IMG/VR virus record: IMGVR_UViG_3300027747_002377
Location: 1 to 64,000 of that record
Length of the DNA: 64,000 nt
Reading direction: 5' to 3' (one strand)
Source of the DNA: a virus
Shown here: one piece after another, positions 47,082 through 56,189 of the stretch
How the letters are laid out: every line of letters begins with the position of its first letter
How positions within the stretch are numbered: position 1 is the first letter of the stretch
Position numbers and translations under genes: made by a program
Notes under the pieces: generated by a model
The model's database searches: none
Seen by the model: the letters and a program-made list of their open reading frames with translations, nothing else
What the model was told of the DNA's origin: nothing

Positions 47082-47453
47082 ATGAACGATCCGCTTCAGT
47101 ACACACCAGAAGAATTTACTGATAGGTTCCGAACCACGAGTCGGAATACCCTCAATTTAATGTCAGTGTTCATAGAAGAACTTGTTGTTGCTGAAACACG
47201 TTTTAAAGATTGTGCTAGTTTCTACCCTGAATACTCCTTTAAAAATCTGTATGAAGTAACAAGTGACATGATGTACCATACCCAACGTTTGTTCAATAAA
47301 GAAGAAGAAGGAGGAGAAGAAACTAAGATTGAAGGATTTTCATGCAACAATATGGGAGAGTTTCGTGTAATGATGAAAGGTCTTCTTTATGAAGTCGTTA
47401 TGGAATGTTTTGATATCGCAATAGAAGCAGTTAATGCTGAGGAGAAAAAATGA
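47082..47453 (+). CDS. Acidic helical protein, 123 aa
   Basis: Helical, acidic, with a Glu-rich segment (NKEEEGGEETKIEGF). A TCCTTTGA box lies directly upstream of the ATG. Overlaps the AbrB-like gene by 4 nt. Unknown. Confidence 0.6.
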   Translation: MNDPLQYTPEEFTDRFRTTSRNTLNLMSVFIEELVVAETRFKDCASFYPEYSFKNLYEVTSDMMYHTQRLFNKEEEGGEETKIEGFSCNNMGEFRVMMKGLLYEVVMECFDIAIEAVNAEEKK

Positions 47454-47659
47454 CTAAGCACGGTTGGAAGTACTTTGACACAGTTGATGAAGAAGGTGTC
47501 ATTACCTTTCCTGAAGAAGTCCTGAAACGTCTTGGCTGGTATGAAGGTATTGAGTTAGATTGTATTCCACAAAAAGACGGATCAATTCTTATCAGAGCCG
47601 TAGGTAACACTAATGAAAAAGAAGTACAGGGACCGACTGAGGAGACGGTTGTTGCTTAA
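47450..47659 (+). CDS. AbrB/MazE-like small protein, 69 aa
   Basis: Pattern YFDTVDEEGVITFPEEVLKR then LGWYEGIELDCIPQKDGSIL matches the swapped-hairpin AbrB fold (strand, PEE, 'GW-x-x-G', two strands). Second protein of this fold in the window (see 11443-11625). May be a transition-state-type regulator or orphan antitoxin; no toxin is adjacent. Confidence 0.6.
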   Translation: MTKHGWKYFDTVDEEGVITFPEEVLKRLGWYEGIELDCIPQKDGSILIRAVGNTNEKEVQGPTEETVVA

Positions 47660-47783
47660 CATCATCTCCTTTATTGGGCAAAAGAAAAGTGATGACTACA
47701 TTCGTGGGTATGAAGAATGCCTTCGTAATGTAGAAAGTTACTTAGGGGAGGTAGAACTTTATATAAATAATTCTGCTGAATAA
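47613..47783 (+). CDS. Small basic protein overlapping AbrB-like gene, 56 aa
   Basis: Starts 47 nt inside the preceding gene in another frame. Basic N-terminus (KKKYRDRLRRRLLLN) then a helix (DDYIRGYEECLRNVESYLGE). It continues well beyond the overlap and stops before a terminator, so likely real. Confidence 0.55.
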   Translation: MKKKYRDRLRRRLLLNIISFIGQKKSDDYIRGYEECLRNVESYLGEVELYINNSAE

Positions 47784-47804
47784 AGTTTAACTTGTAAGCA
47801 CAAG

Positions 47805-47842
47805 TCCGTCTCCTCTATCATTTAAAGGGGACGGATTTTTTA
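47805..47842 (+). terminator. Rho-independent terminator
   Basis: TCCGTCTCC-13 nt-GGGGACGGA followed by TTTTTT. Preceded by a small hairpin CTTGT-AAGC-ACAAG. Confidence 0.85.
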
Positions 47843-47858
47843 CTTCTCTGTTGCTACC

Positions 47859-48092
47859 ATGAAAAACAAAGCTAAAGCCTCATCAACACAGCCGGAATGG
47901 GTATGTAATGAGTGTGGAGAAAAGTATGGAACCTGGTACCAAGGCGGTGAGTACAGTGGACCTAAACATCTGATGTCCACTATGCATGAGGACATGTGCG
48001 ATGTCTGCCACAAAATTAGCGTATGTACTGAAGCCAGGGACTATGGTTACTTGATCAAAGCCTGGCTTACAGCAGATAGAGAAAAGCTTTAA
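47859..48092 (+). CDS. Zinc-ribbon protein, 77 aa
   Basis: WVCNECGEKYG and MCDVCHKISVCTEARDYGYL form a zinc ribbon of a type widespread in aquatic phages, ending in the 'x-E-x-R-D-x-G-Y-L' signature. Function unknown. It starts only 17 nt after the terminator U-run, so it depends on readthrough or a hidden promoter. Convergent with the fibre gene. Confidence 0.65.
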   Translation: MKNKAKASSTQPEWVCNECGEKYGTWYQGGEYSGPKHLMSTMHEDMCDVCHKISVCTEARDYGYLIKAWLTADREKL

Positions 48093-48111
48093 CACAGTGT
48101 CTGCTTATCAG

Positions 48112-49449
48112 TTACCTACTTATTTCTTCCCAATCTACAGAAGCAAAAACACTCCCGCCATTGTCACTTGCGACGACAAGTGTTGACTCAAAAGCAGTTG
48201 AAGTAAATGTATTCCTTTCCAATTGAAACTTAAATAAAGCTTCTTTTAATATATCTACAGAAGTGGTGCTCTGATTTGATGCAGAAAAATAACCACTTGC
48301 CAACGTTCTACCGTTTGCAAAACTTGTTCCTGTAATGTTGTATTCAACAGCTGAGTCAGATCCTGCACTAACCCAAGTGCCTGCAGTTGTTGTACCTGAG
48401 GCAATAACTTTCCAGTTATAGTTAACCCCATTACCTGTGCCCAGTAAAGATAGGGCGGTCAAAATTACAATTGCATCTAAAAAATTTGGTGATGCTTTAA
48501 GACGAATTGAAATAATTGGATAGTACGTACCAGCAGTTGAAGTTGTTCTTGCCGCTGTAATAGGTATTGATACTGATTGCTGTAATCCGCGTAGCTCGTA
48601 GCCACCTTCTGATATTACAGTGGAACAAATCTGTTTTAGTATGCTGCTGCCTGATGTTGTTCCAGTGTTCTCAATCTCGTAACGCAACGGCAGCGATGCA
48701 GTTGTAATATAGGTTGACGTTATTAAATTTGCGTGATGGAATTGATGGCAAAGTATGAATTTACCGTCAATAACAAAGCCCATTCTTACCGTACCTAAAC
48801 CAAGCCACTCGATATCCATCCATAAAATCTGTGCCTTAGTAATATCTAAGGTCATTTTTGATGGTCCTGTGCCATCCATCTTGTCGTAATTCCAAGATGA
48901 TTGATTTACTTTTGTATCTACAGTAGATCCAGACACATAACTACGTTCAACAAATGACAGAACTGTTCCACCTGTTCCATCTAGCTCCAGAAACATTCCA
49001 TTTTGATCCCCGTAGTAACCTAACCGCTGCCTAAGGTTTGCTTTTGCTGAAGACATTACAAATGTAGTCATCACCAGTAAAGACTTACCAGGTAAATAGG
49101 GTAATACTTTTGTTGTTTCTCGGTAAACTTTGGAACCAGAAGTAGTTGTAACGCTTAGCTCTACTAGACCTTGATTTGCACTAAATGCTGCTGCACCACC
49201 GGTTGCCGTTAACGTGTTCCAAAGTCCGTTGTCTTTATAACGATGGCTAGAATCGAACAACGTTAGCGGATTAGACACCCTGAGGCGACCAAAAGCATCC
49301 AGTGCTGCTGACTTGGTTCCGGTGCCAGGGTCTGTAGTTACACTGATTGGCTGGCCAGTAAGGGCAACGTTTGTAGGGGCATCGTTATATGGGGACATCT
49401 TGATGACTTCATAACGATTGAAGTCCGTTGAATCGATAATGGTTGCCAC
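48112..49449 (-). CDS. Fibre-type structural protein, 445 aa
   Basis: Contains DAFGRLRVSNPLTLFDSSHR, which I associate with cyanophage structural proteins, then a Thr/Ser/Gly-rich beta body (LGYYGDQNGMFLELDGTGGT, KMTLDITKAQILWMDIEWLG). Starts at GTG 49449, or at the ATG at 49398. Isolated minus-strand gene far from the virion arm. Likely a receptor-binding or capsid-surface fibre. Confidence 0.65.
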   Translation of the reverse strand: MATIIDSTDFNRYEVIKMSPYNDAPTNVALTGQPISVTTDPGTGTKSAALDAFGRLRVSNPLTLFDSSHRYKDNGLWNTLTATGGAAAFSANQGLVELSVTTTSGSKVYRETTKVLPYLPGKSLLVMTTFVMSSAKANLRQRLGYYGDQNGMFLELDGTGGTVLSFVERSYVSGSTVDTKVNQSSWNYDKMDGTGPSKMTLDITKAQILWMDIEWLGLGTVRMGFVIDGKFILCHQFHHANLITSTYITTASLPLRYEIENTGTTSGSSILKQICSTVISEGGYELRGLQQSVSIPITAARTTSTAGTYYPIISIRLKASPNFLDAIVILTALSLLGTGNGVNYNWKVIASGTTTAGTWVSAGSDSAVEYNITGTSFANGRTLASGYFSASNQSTTSVDILKEALFKFQLERNTFTSTAFESTLVVASDNGGSVFASVDWEEISR

Positions 49450-49514
49450 GTTTGTGCTGCTTGAGTTGTTCTAAGTGTAGAGCATTATGCTGATGGAGTA
49501 GTTGCTGCCTCACC

Positions 49515-49751
49515 ATGAGGGACATCAAAAAGCTTAAGTACCGTGGTCAAGCCTCAGAAATCCTGGATTCTATTGAGTTCGAGGGTTACGAGATCAAATC
49601 TCTGCGCCACGGGAACACCAATCACGTCCTGTACTGCTATCCCAGGGCTGAGGATGGTGAACCCTGCTGGGGTATGGACCTTGAAACTGCTAAGAAATGC
49701 GTTCTTAAAAATAAAAAGCGCAAGGTTGTTGTTACAAACGAATGTGAATAA
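49515..49751 (+). CDS. Early-arm protein, 78 aa
   Basis: Beta-rich (ASEILDSIEFEGYEIKSLRH) with a basic end (KKCVLKNKKRKVVVT). Unknown. Confidence 0.55.
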   Translation: MRDIKKLKYRGQASEILDSIEFEGYEIKSLRHGNTNHVLYCYPRAEDGEPCWGMDLETAKKCVLKNKKRKVVVTNECE

Positions 49752-49796
49752 ACTCCTATAGAATCAAAATGTAACGTTAACTTTGGAATAGGACCA

Positions 49797-50060
49797 GTGG
49801 CAAGACCTAGCATGAACCATGAAGCACTTATGGACGATCTGGCTTACCAGATCCATGAGTTCTTAATGGAAGAAGCAACTGAGTATAAGGGTGATCACCT
49901 GGTCCTTATTCCTGTAACAGCAATCGTGAAGAAATTTGGGCGTAACCATAGAACAATTGCTCGCCGGTTATCTGCACTTAAGGATCATGGGTTGCTGTTG
50001 CCTATTATAAAAAAAGATTACACTACTCTTTACTACGTAAAAGAGGAAGAGGAAAACTAA
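49797..50060 (+). CDS. Winged-HTH regulator, 87 aa
   Basis: GTG start at 49797 (or ATG 49812). The core IVKKFGRNHRTIARRLSALK is a helix-turn-helix, followed by a wing-like DHGLLLPIIKKDYTTLYYV. Probably a small transcription regulator. One-base overlap with the next gene (TAATG). Confidence 0.6.
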   Translation: MARPSMNHEALMDDLAYQIHEFLMEEATEYKGDHLVLIPVTAIVKKFGRNHRTIARRLSALKDHGLLLPIIKKDYTTLYYVKEEEEN

Positions 50061-50368
50061 TGGTTGAAGAACCCGGCAAAAACAATGGTAATCCTGCAGC
50101 AGATATTGCATATTTGCTTGCATCTTTTTCTGATAACGGAAGATCTTTACGTTCTTTTATAAATCATCCCCAGGAACTTGGGGTCTGCATTCTGACTGCA
50201 GGGCTACTGGCTAACTCGAAGCTCATGATCAGCCCTGAGGATGCAGTAAGAAGTAGCTTTGACATTTATACCAAGATCCAGGGGCACGTTGCCCGTTATC
50301 AGAATATGCAGTTTGCGAATAATATTGAGGGTTGTTTTGAGCGTCATCCAGAGGTGGACGGGGACTAA
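50060..50368 (+). CDS. Small helical protein, 102 aa
   Basis: Helical (NPAADIAYLLASFSDNGRSL, LGVCILTAGLLANSKLMISP). Coupled to the wHTH gene. Convergent with speD, 3 nt apart. Unknown. Confidence 0.55.
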   Translation: MVEEPGKNNGNPAADIAYLLASFSDNGRSLRSFINHPQELGVCILTAGLLANSKLMISPEDAVRSSFDIYTKIQGHVARYQNMQFANNIEGCFERHPEVDGD

Positions 50369-50371
50369 CCC

Positions 50372-50743
50372 TTAAGCCTCATTGGGCACCGGGATCGCCC
50401 TGCTAAAAATTTTGGTGACGCTTCCCCCTGCTTCCAGTTCCTGTTTTAGTACCTCACAAGCCGCATCGGGATTTGTGTGTTGACCGCAGGTAAAGACATC
50501 AATTGCTGCGTAATTTAGTTCGGGCCAGGTATGGACGGATATGTGGGACTCTGATAGCAGTGCTAGCGCCGTGACCCCTTGCGGTTCAAATTTGTGACTT
50601 ATCAATTGCAAAAGCGTTGCGCCGGAACGGGTTACAGCTTTTTGAATAGCTTCTTTGATGAAGTCTTCGTTGTTTAAATGGTCAGGGTTGCTGTCGTACA
50701 CCTCAAGGATACAGTGACGACCAAGCGTTGCTACCTCATGCAC
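50372..50743 (-). CDS. speD: S-adenosylmethionine decarboxylase proenzyme
   Basis: 123 residues, class 1B prokaryotic length. Self-cleavage site Glu65-Ser66 in LSESHISVHTWPE; Ser66 becomes the pyruvoyl group, His71 and Cys86 (DVFTCG) are the processing and catalytic residues. Makes decarboxylated AdoMet for spermidine synthesis. A known auxiliary metabolic gene of cyanophages. No spermidine synthase is nearby, so it would act through host SpeE. Confidence 0.93.
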   Translation of the reverse strand: MHEVATLGRHCILEVYDSNPDHLNNEDFIKEAIQKAVTRSGATLLQLISHKFEPQGVTALALLSESHISVHTWPELNYAAIDVFTCGQHTNPDAACEVLKQELEAGGSVTKIFSRAIPVPNEA

Positions 50744-50837
50744 TTCTACAGGACACGCATTTTTTTGCCATTCTAAGGTCCAGAATCCTCGCCAAGATAC
50801 AAAAATCGGTTACTGTACCGGTAGGTGAATTCTTTTC

Positions 50838-51761
50838 ATGCCTACCGCGTGCCTGGATATTGACGTGGAGGTGCTTGAAAGCATCTACCTAGAGCGCAAA
50901 ATTCACCCCTTGTACTCTCGAACTGCGCCTCATACTCAGTTCTTGCAGTACCGCAGCGAAGGAGATACCCGACTCACCATCAACGGGAGTCGGCACTACA
51001 AGACTCCATACGGTGCACTTCCGTCTGTAACTACCATCCTCTCTGCAACGGGTGGTAATAAGGCTGCCCTAGAAAGATGGGCAAAGAAAAATCCTGGTGG
51101 TCGTGAAGCTGCTGCCGCCAGGGGGACTCGGGTTCACAGCTTGATGGAGGAGTACCTCCTTGGTGTAGAGAAGAATCCGGTCATTGATGATCCAGAAATT
51201 GAGGCGTTCTGGAATGGATTGCCGGAGAAATTGGACAAGCTTGGACGTGTGTTATGGGCTGAGAACCCAGTCGGTGACAACTTTTCTTGGACCATTGGTG
51301 GTGATGGGGTGAGTCGTGTTTGGCATCCAGGAATCAATGAGAGTGAGAACTGGGGATGGGCAGGCGCACCAGATATTGTTGCTGAGTACAAGGGCAAAAT
51401 TATTCTTGGTGACCTAAAGACTTCAAATGGTCCTTACTACAGTCGTTGGCCGGGGTCTGAGACGTTGAAGAGTGAGTACGCCATGAGGCGCTCTGGATTT
51501 ATGAAGTATCAGAAGTGCCAGATGCAGCTAGGTGCCTACGCGCTGGGCCTGGAGCACACCATTGGAGTGGTGCCTGAGGTCTTCATGACGTTCGTTGCTA
51601 CCAGGGATCGGACGCAGGTTTTTGCTGTGCAGGGAAGCACGATTGAGAAGTACAAGAACAAGTGGCTGGAGGCTGTGACAAAATATTACAGTGAGATTCT
51701 TCCGGCTCAAAACGAGATCGACATGGAAGCTGTAGATGGCGACAAGGCTGAAGGGGCTTAA
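50838..51761 (+). CDS. PD-(D/E)XK exonuclease, Cas4/RecB type
   Basis: 307 residues. GTRVHSLMEEYL (about 96-107) is the RecB-type first motif with His; GAPDIVAEYKGKIILGDLKT supplies the G-x-x-D and D-x-K catalytic residues (about 175-194); QKCQMQLGAYALGLE is the Q-x3-Y motif. Resects DNA ends for recombination or genome processing. Immediately before the primase-helicase. Cas4-like iron-sulphur Cys are not evident. Confidence 0.85.
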   Translation: MPTACLDIDVEVLESIYLERKIHPLYSRTAPHTQFLQYRSEGDTRLTINGSRHYKTPYGALPSVTTILSATGGNKAALERWAKKNPGGREAAAARGTRVHSLMEEYLLGVEKNPVIDDPEIEAFWNGLPEKLDKLGRVLWAENPVGDNFSWTIGGDGVSRVWHPGINESENWGWAGAPDIVAEYKGKIILGDLKTSNGPYYSRWPGSETLKSEYAMRRSGFMKYQKCQMQLGAYALGLEHTIGVVPEVFMTFVATRDRTQVFAVQGSTIEKYKNKWLEAVTKYYSEILPAQNEIDMEAVDGDKAEGA

Positions 51762-51820
51762 TGCCAGATTCATGCGCTGTAATTTGAAATTTATAGGAAA
51801 CGCCGCTAAACTGAGCCAAT

Positions 51821-54409
51821 ATGTCCCTTGCTGCTATGGATTCCAGGCCCCCTAGGAAGGCACTCCAACCTGGGGAGATCAACCTGGATCTTATCCCAGA
51901 GGACTGGGCTTTAACTCCTCTTAATGGGAAGCGGGCTTATGTCAGTGGTTGGACTTCTAATCCATATACTATTAATCAGATTAAGGAAGAGTTAAGCGCT
52001 GGTCGTGCTACCGGCATTGGTCTACTGAGTGGCCAGCACTGCAATGAGTATGGGCTCATCTGGGTAGACATTGACGGAGAAGAGGCGATACCAGCTATTG
52101 AGGCCATGGGTGGTGGTCCTCTTGATTCAATCTTTCCGCCAACACTGACCATCACCAGTGGGAAGCCGGGTAAGTCACGGATGCTGTTCCGTGTGCCGAA
52201 CCACAAGGTAGAGATGTTGCCAGATAAGGCTACCTTGAAGCTCGATAAGGGGCCATGGGAGATCCTTTGGAGGAGCAGGCAAGGCGCCTTGATGGGTGCT
52301 CACCCCGATACAAATGGCTACCATACCTCCCCTCATGGTGGGTTTGAGTACGCAAAAAATTTGCCCGAGATGCCCGACTGGCTCTACAAAGCAATCAGTG
52401 ATGCGTACCCCTCCAGTAAGTACCGCCGCAAAACAACTGGAGCGGGACACTATTTGGCGAAGAATATCACCCTTAATTATGAGGAGGATAGTACATATCA
52501 ACTAGAGGTAATTATTGGTGAGGCGCAGCAGTACCTTGAGGCCATGTCCCCAGAACGGGCAGACGACTACGAAGAATGGGTTGCCGTTGGCATGTCCCTC
52601 CACCAAATTGATGACAGCTTATTGATTGATTGGATTGAGTGGTCAATGCAATCTGAATCTTTTGAGGAAGGTTGTTGTGAAGGTAAATGGGAATCATTTG
52701 AACGTCTGCCAGGTGGACCAAACCCTGAGGGAGCCCGTGGTCTTAAGACGTTACGAGCTAAGGCAAAGGAAGACGGGTTCATTGATATGCACGGCTTTAC
52801 CGCCCCAAGCATTGAAGAAGTTGCAAAGAGGATTGCAGCTGAAAGCAATGAAGCTTTTGCTGATTATGTGGCTTCTGGTGGTCAAGATTTCGATGGTGAG
52901 GAAGATGAGTACGTATCCGACGTTGGTGATTTCTTGAATTCTCTTGGGGCCAAGGGGAAGAACGGTAAAAAGTCCACCCGAAACCCTCCGCCGTCTGAGA
53001 TTGCGGATTTTGTTATGCCGCTTTGCAGGAAGAACGGTTGGCTGTATGATCCACGGTTCGACGTTTTTATGCGCTATGACGAGAAACGCGGGATCTGGTC
53101 ACGCCAAGGGTATAGCAAGGACTTTAAGCACGAAGTTCAGTTCACACTCTGTAACTTGCCACTGCCTAATGGTTATAGCAATAACCTCATTAATGATGTT
53201 TGCGGACTCCTCGAAGGCCACCTCGCTCATACCGACTGGAACGATGACGCGTCTATGCTGGCCTTCCGTAACGGTGTTCTTGAACTCGATTCGGGTAACT
53301 TCCTAGAGCACAGCCGCAACAACTACATTACGTGGGGCCTTGATTTTGATTACAACCCACAGGTTCTCCCTGGTCCTATTGTTGACTGGCTTTCACGTAC
53401 ACAATATGGTGATAATGACCGAGTTCAGGTGCTGAGAGCCTGGTTGAGGGCCTGTTTGGTTGGTCGGGGTAATGAGTTGCAACGGTTCCTTGAGGTCATT
53501 GGACCCGGTGGTCGCGGTAAATCTACCTATGCCAACCTATGTTGCGCCATGGTGGGGGCCGGGAACTACGCTAGTACCTCGCTCAACCAGCTGGAGCAGA
53601 GTAGGTTTGAGCTGTCCTCTATTAAGGACAAGCGCCTTACCTTAATCAATGATTCAGAGCGGTACGGTGGCTCAGCGCAGACCTTCAAAGCATTGACTGG
53701 TGGGGATTCCCTGCGTTATGAAGAAAAACTGAAGGCAATCGGTGAACCGTTTGTGTATACAGGGATGGTCATGGTTGCTGCCAATGAACCGATTCAGACC
53801 ACTGATAACACCAGTGGACTAGCCCGCCGTCGCCTCACCATTGAGTTCAACCGCAAGCTCTACGATAAGAGTAGCGAAGCTAAAGACATGATTAAGATCG
53901 ATAAAGGCAGCATTAGTGGCGTATGGAAAGATTATCTTCCCGGTCTTGTTAATTGGGTTCTCGAAATGAGTGAAAAAGATATGCGTCGTTATCTGCTTGA
54001 TACTGTTGAAATGGTTCCTGCCCTGCGTCGTGTCCGCAACAACATCCTTCTCAGCAGTAATAACTTAATTGAGTGGCTGCAGTCGGAAGTTGTTCTTGAT
54101 AAAGATAGCGTGACTGCCGTAGGTAAGAAAGTTCCTGCCGCAAAAGATAGTAATACCCGTTACTACAATACGCACTCACACCTGTATCCAAGTTACTGTG
54201 AACATTGTGACTCCACAGGGTCTAAGCCCGTTGGTCAGAAGCGTTTTGTTAACTTGCTACAAGATTGCTGCAAGAATCAGCTTAACTTAGACGATGTTTA
54301 TTCTTTCAACAAGGCAGGACGTACATTCTTTAAGGGCATTGCAATCCGTGCTTCTGAACAATCCTTTAGGGATCTGCCCACTATTCTTCCCGAAGGTAAA
54401 GATCAGTAA
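51821..54409 (+). CDS. Prim-pol / SF3 primase-helicase
   Basis: 862 residues. N-terminal archaeo-eukaryotic-type prim-pol: WVDIDG (about 81-86, metal-binding D-x-D), TSGKPGKSRMLFRVP and WEILWRSRQGALMGAHPDTN. Middle: PriCT-2-like YEEWVAVGMSLHQID and WSMQSESFEEGCCEGKW. C-terminal D5-type helicase: Walker A GPGGRGKST (about 561-569), Walker B LTLINDSE, sensor VMVAANEP, then arginine-rich ARRRLTIEF. Unwinds and primes for the T7-like polymerase. Start is ambiguous between 51821 and 51836. Confidence 0.92.
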   Translation: MSLAAMDSRPPRKALQPGEINLDLIPEDWALTPLNGKRAYVSGWTSNPYTINQIKEELSAGRATGIGLLSGQHCNEYGLIWVDIDGEEAIPAIEAMGGGPLDSIFPPTLTITSGKPGKSRMLFRVPNHKVEMLPDKATLKLDKGPWEILWRSRQGALMGAHPDTNGYHTSPHGGFEYAKNLPEMPDWLYKAISDAYPSSKYRRKTTGAGHYLAKNITLNYEEDSTYQLEVIIGEAQQYLEAMSPERADDYEEWVAVGMSLHQIDDSLLIDWIEWSMQSESFEEGCCEGKWESFERLPGGPNPEGARGLKTLRAKAKEDGFIDMHGFTAPSIEEVAKRIAAESNEAFADYVASGGQDFDGEEDEYVSDVGDFLNSLGAKGKNGKKSTRNPPPSEIADFVMPLCRKNGWLYDPRFDVFMRYDEKRGIWSRQGYSKDFKHEVQFTLCNLPLPNGYSNNLINDVCGLLEGHLAHTDWNDDASMLAFRNGVLELDSGNFLEHSRNNYITWGLDFDYNPQVLPGPIVDWLSRTQYGDNDRVQVLRAWLRACLVGRGNELQRFLEVIGPGGRGKSTYANLCCAMVGAGNYASTSLNQLEQSRFELSSIKDKRLTLINDSERYGGSAQTFKALTGGDSLRYEEKLKAIGEPFVYTGMVMVAANEPIQTTDNTSGLARRRLTIEFNRKLYDKSSEAKDMIKIDKGSISGVWKDYLPGLVNWVLEMSEKDMRRYLLDTVEMVPALRRVRNNILLSSNNLIEWLQSEVVLDKDSVTAVGKKVPAAKDSNTRYYNTHSHLYPSYCEHCDSTGSKPVGQKRFVNLLQDCCKNQLNLDDVYSFNKAGRTFFKGIAIRASEQSFRDLPTILPEGKDQ

Positions 54410-54416
54410 TTAAAAA

Positions 54417-54548
54417 CTACTTAGGGCCTGGATCTTTTCCTTTCATTACTACTTCACAGGCCCTTCTGTAGTAATCACAGTTAGTTTTCCCTGCTGTCTC
54501 CAGGGCAGCCTTTACTTTCTTCCAGTTATCAATTGTGTGTTGCTCCAT
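54417..54548 (-). CDS. Small minus-strand protein, 43 aa
   Basis: Starts inside the 3' end of the preceding minus gene. Sequence (WKKVKAALETAGKTNCDYYR then RACEVVMKGKDPGPK) follows a 'W-K-x-h-x-x-A-L-E-x-x-G-K-T' then 'Y-x-R-A' pattern I know from small phage proteins. Convergent with the primase-helicase. Confidence 0.6.
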   Translation of the reverse strand: MEQHTIDNWKKVKAALETAGKTNCDYYRRACEVVMKGKDPGPK

Positions 54549-54711
54549 TAGGTTCTATGGGGTCAATGGGCATCTCATGTTTAGACTGACACCAGGTTCT
54601 GTCGTGTGGTATCGTTTCCGTACCGTACTCCCAGTCATCGTAGGTGTCAAGATTCCTGAGGAGTGTGGCTAAACTTTCGATTAGTTGACGTTCGTCAGGT
54701 GTTAAGTTCAT
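54529..54711 (-). CDS. Small protein, 60 aa
   Basis: Acidic helical start (LTPDERQLIESLATLLRNLD) and a Pro/Trp/His end. Overlaps both neighbours (4 nt upstream, 20 nt downstream). Unknown. Confidence 0.55.
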   Translation of the reverse strand: MNLTPDERQLIESLATLLRNLDTYDDWEYGTETIPHDRTWCQSKHEMPIDPIEPNGATHN

Positions 54712-55031
54712 ACCCCTTTTATTTTGCTGTATTGTCTTACCTGATCTTCTGTCCAGCTGTCAGGACGTCCTAACTGTCTTTTGGCATAATTTATTCTTCT
54801 AGTTAAGCCTGGTAAGTATATATCTGGGTCGATGGAAGGCTTCTCATTTATTTCAAAGCTTGGTGTACTTGAAATAAGTTGCTGCCCTACAAGTGGTCCG
54901 CCGCTCTCTTGTGCATACTGATCTTGAAGTCGTAATGAAGGAATATCGCTGCCCGCTTGGCTATAATCCTCCATTCCTTTTACGTATTGTTGAAGGAACC
55001 CTACTGCAGGAAAATCGTTATCTCCCATCAC
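54708..55031 (-). CDS. Minus-strand virion-type protein, 107 aa
   Basis: Gln/Pro/Ser/Asp-rich with a helical C-terminus (RRINYAKRQLGRPDSWTEDQ). Coupled on both sides. Composition like the virion arm. Confidence 0.55.
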   Translation of the reverse strand: MMGDNDFPAVGFLQQYVKGMEDYSQAGSDIPSLRLQDQYAQESGGPLVGQQLISSTPSFEINEKPSIDPDIYLPGLTRRINYAKRQLGRPDSWTEDQVRQYSKIKGV

Positions 55032-55264
55032 CGCCCCATGCTATGTAGGAATTGGGTTACTCGATCTCCCACCGGCATTTGTGAAGCCGCATTCTGTGGG
55101 TTGGTCTTCATGGCAGCCTTCTGGTTTGCCATTTGGTACGGTGCACTCACCGCCTGACCTTGGTTAGACCACCCACCAGGGAGCATGCCTTGACGTTGAA
55201 CGCCATCTACATGCCCCATCTGGCTGTAATCAAATCCCGAAGGGTTGTACTGTTGGTGCATCAT
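55028..55264 (-). CDS. Minus-strand virion-type protein, 78 aa
   Basis: Gln/Met/Gly-rich, low complexity. Its end (DRVTQFLHSMGR) resembles the end of the next upstream gene product (EKVQAFLNMLTGVGQGR), suggesting a shared docking motif or duplication. Confidence 0.55.
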   Translation of the reverse strand: MMHQQYNPSGFDYSQMGHVDGVQRQGMLPGGWSNQGQAVSAPYQMANQKAAMKTNPQNAASQMPVGDRVTQFLHSMGR

Positions 55265-56142
55265 CGTCCTTGTCCAACTCCAGTGAGCATGTTGAGGAAG
55301 GCTTGAACTTTTTCGTTGGTGCTGCCGGTACGATCTTCTCCCATCTCAGGCTGAGCCACTTGAGCTGGTTGTTGCTGTTCTGGGTTCCACGCATTGGTGG
55401 CACCAAGTACCGGTTGTTGCATTGACCAAGGCATTGAGACAACGCCTTCTGGTTGGCCAGGTTGACGGATGCCTTGCTTCTGTATTACATCATAACCGGC
55501 TTGACCAGGGCGAACCTTAGCGGCTAGATCAGGGTGTGCCTGTGCCCATATCTGCATACCCAGTGCTTCTTTAGAGGGGCCTGCAACTGTGTTTGCGTAT
55601 TGAGCCAGCTCAGATTTGTATTGATCGCTCTGTGACCAGTCAGGAGTTACTCCGTCCCTTGTTCCCATGATAATGGGAGTAGGACCTGTTAGAGGTGCAG
55701 GCTGTTGGTTGGGAGCAGGAGTAAAAGCGCGGCCTGTGTAACCACCCATATTACCGCCGCCTAGGCTGCCACCACCCGCACTACCTTCTCTGCCGGTACC
55801 GATTTGAGATGCCCTAGCTTTTGCTGCAAGAACTAGTTCATCGTGGGTATAGCCTCTGGGAAGACTAGAAACACCACCACCTGTGTACGGAAGGCGTCCA
55901 CCAAAAATACTTTTACCTATATAATTTAATTCGTTTAATGCACCTCGACCAAGATCATTTGATTTTGTTGAAGGAATAGCCCGTAAGGATTGATCAAGTA
56001 AAGATCCGGTTTGTCCTTGCTTGAATAGCTCAGAACCTAAATATGTAGCTAATCCGTTACCCAACCCTTTACCCAACGTACTTTTAAGTCTCCTGTAATG
56101 AGAGGTATCCCAATCAAATTGATCCATCTCTGCTTGATTCAT
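55261..56142 (-). CDS. Minus-strand virion-type protein, 293 aa
   Basis: First gene of the 54417-56142 operon. N-terminal ordered helices (HYRRLKSTLGKGLGNGLATY), Gly-rich centre, Gln/Pro-rich end, final helix EKVQAFLNMLTGVGQGR. Composition matches internal virion proteins such as 15921-16718. No family. Confidence 0.6.
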   Translation of the reverse strand: MNQAEMDQFDWDTSHYRRLKSTLGKGLGNGLATYLGSELFKQGQTGSLLDQSLRAIPSTKSNDLGRGALNELNYIGKSIFGGRLPYTGGGVSSLPRGYTHDELVLAAKARASQIGTGREGSAGGGSLGGGNMGGYTGRAFTPAPNQQPAPLTGPTPIIMGTRDGVTPDWSQSDQYKSELAQYANTVAGPSKEALGMQIWAQAHPDLAAKVRPGQAGYDVIQKQGIRQPGQPEGVVSMPWSMQQPVLGATNAWNPEQQQPAQVAQPEMGEDRTGSTNEKVQAFLNMLTGVGQGR

Positions 56143-56189
56143 CTCTGCACTTAGCTTTCTTACAATAATACTATCTCAAAACTTTTTTG

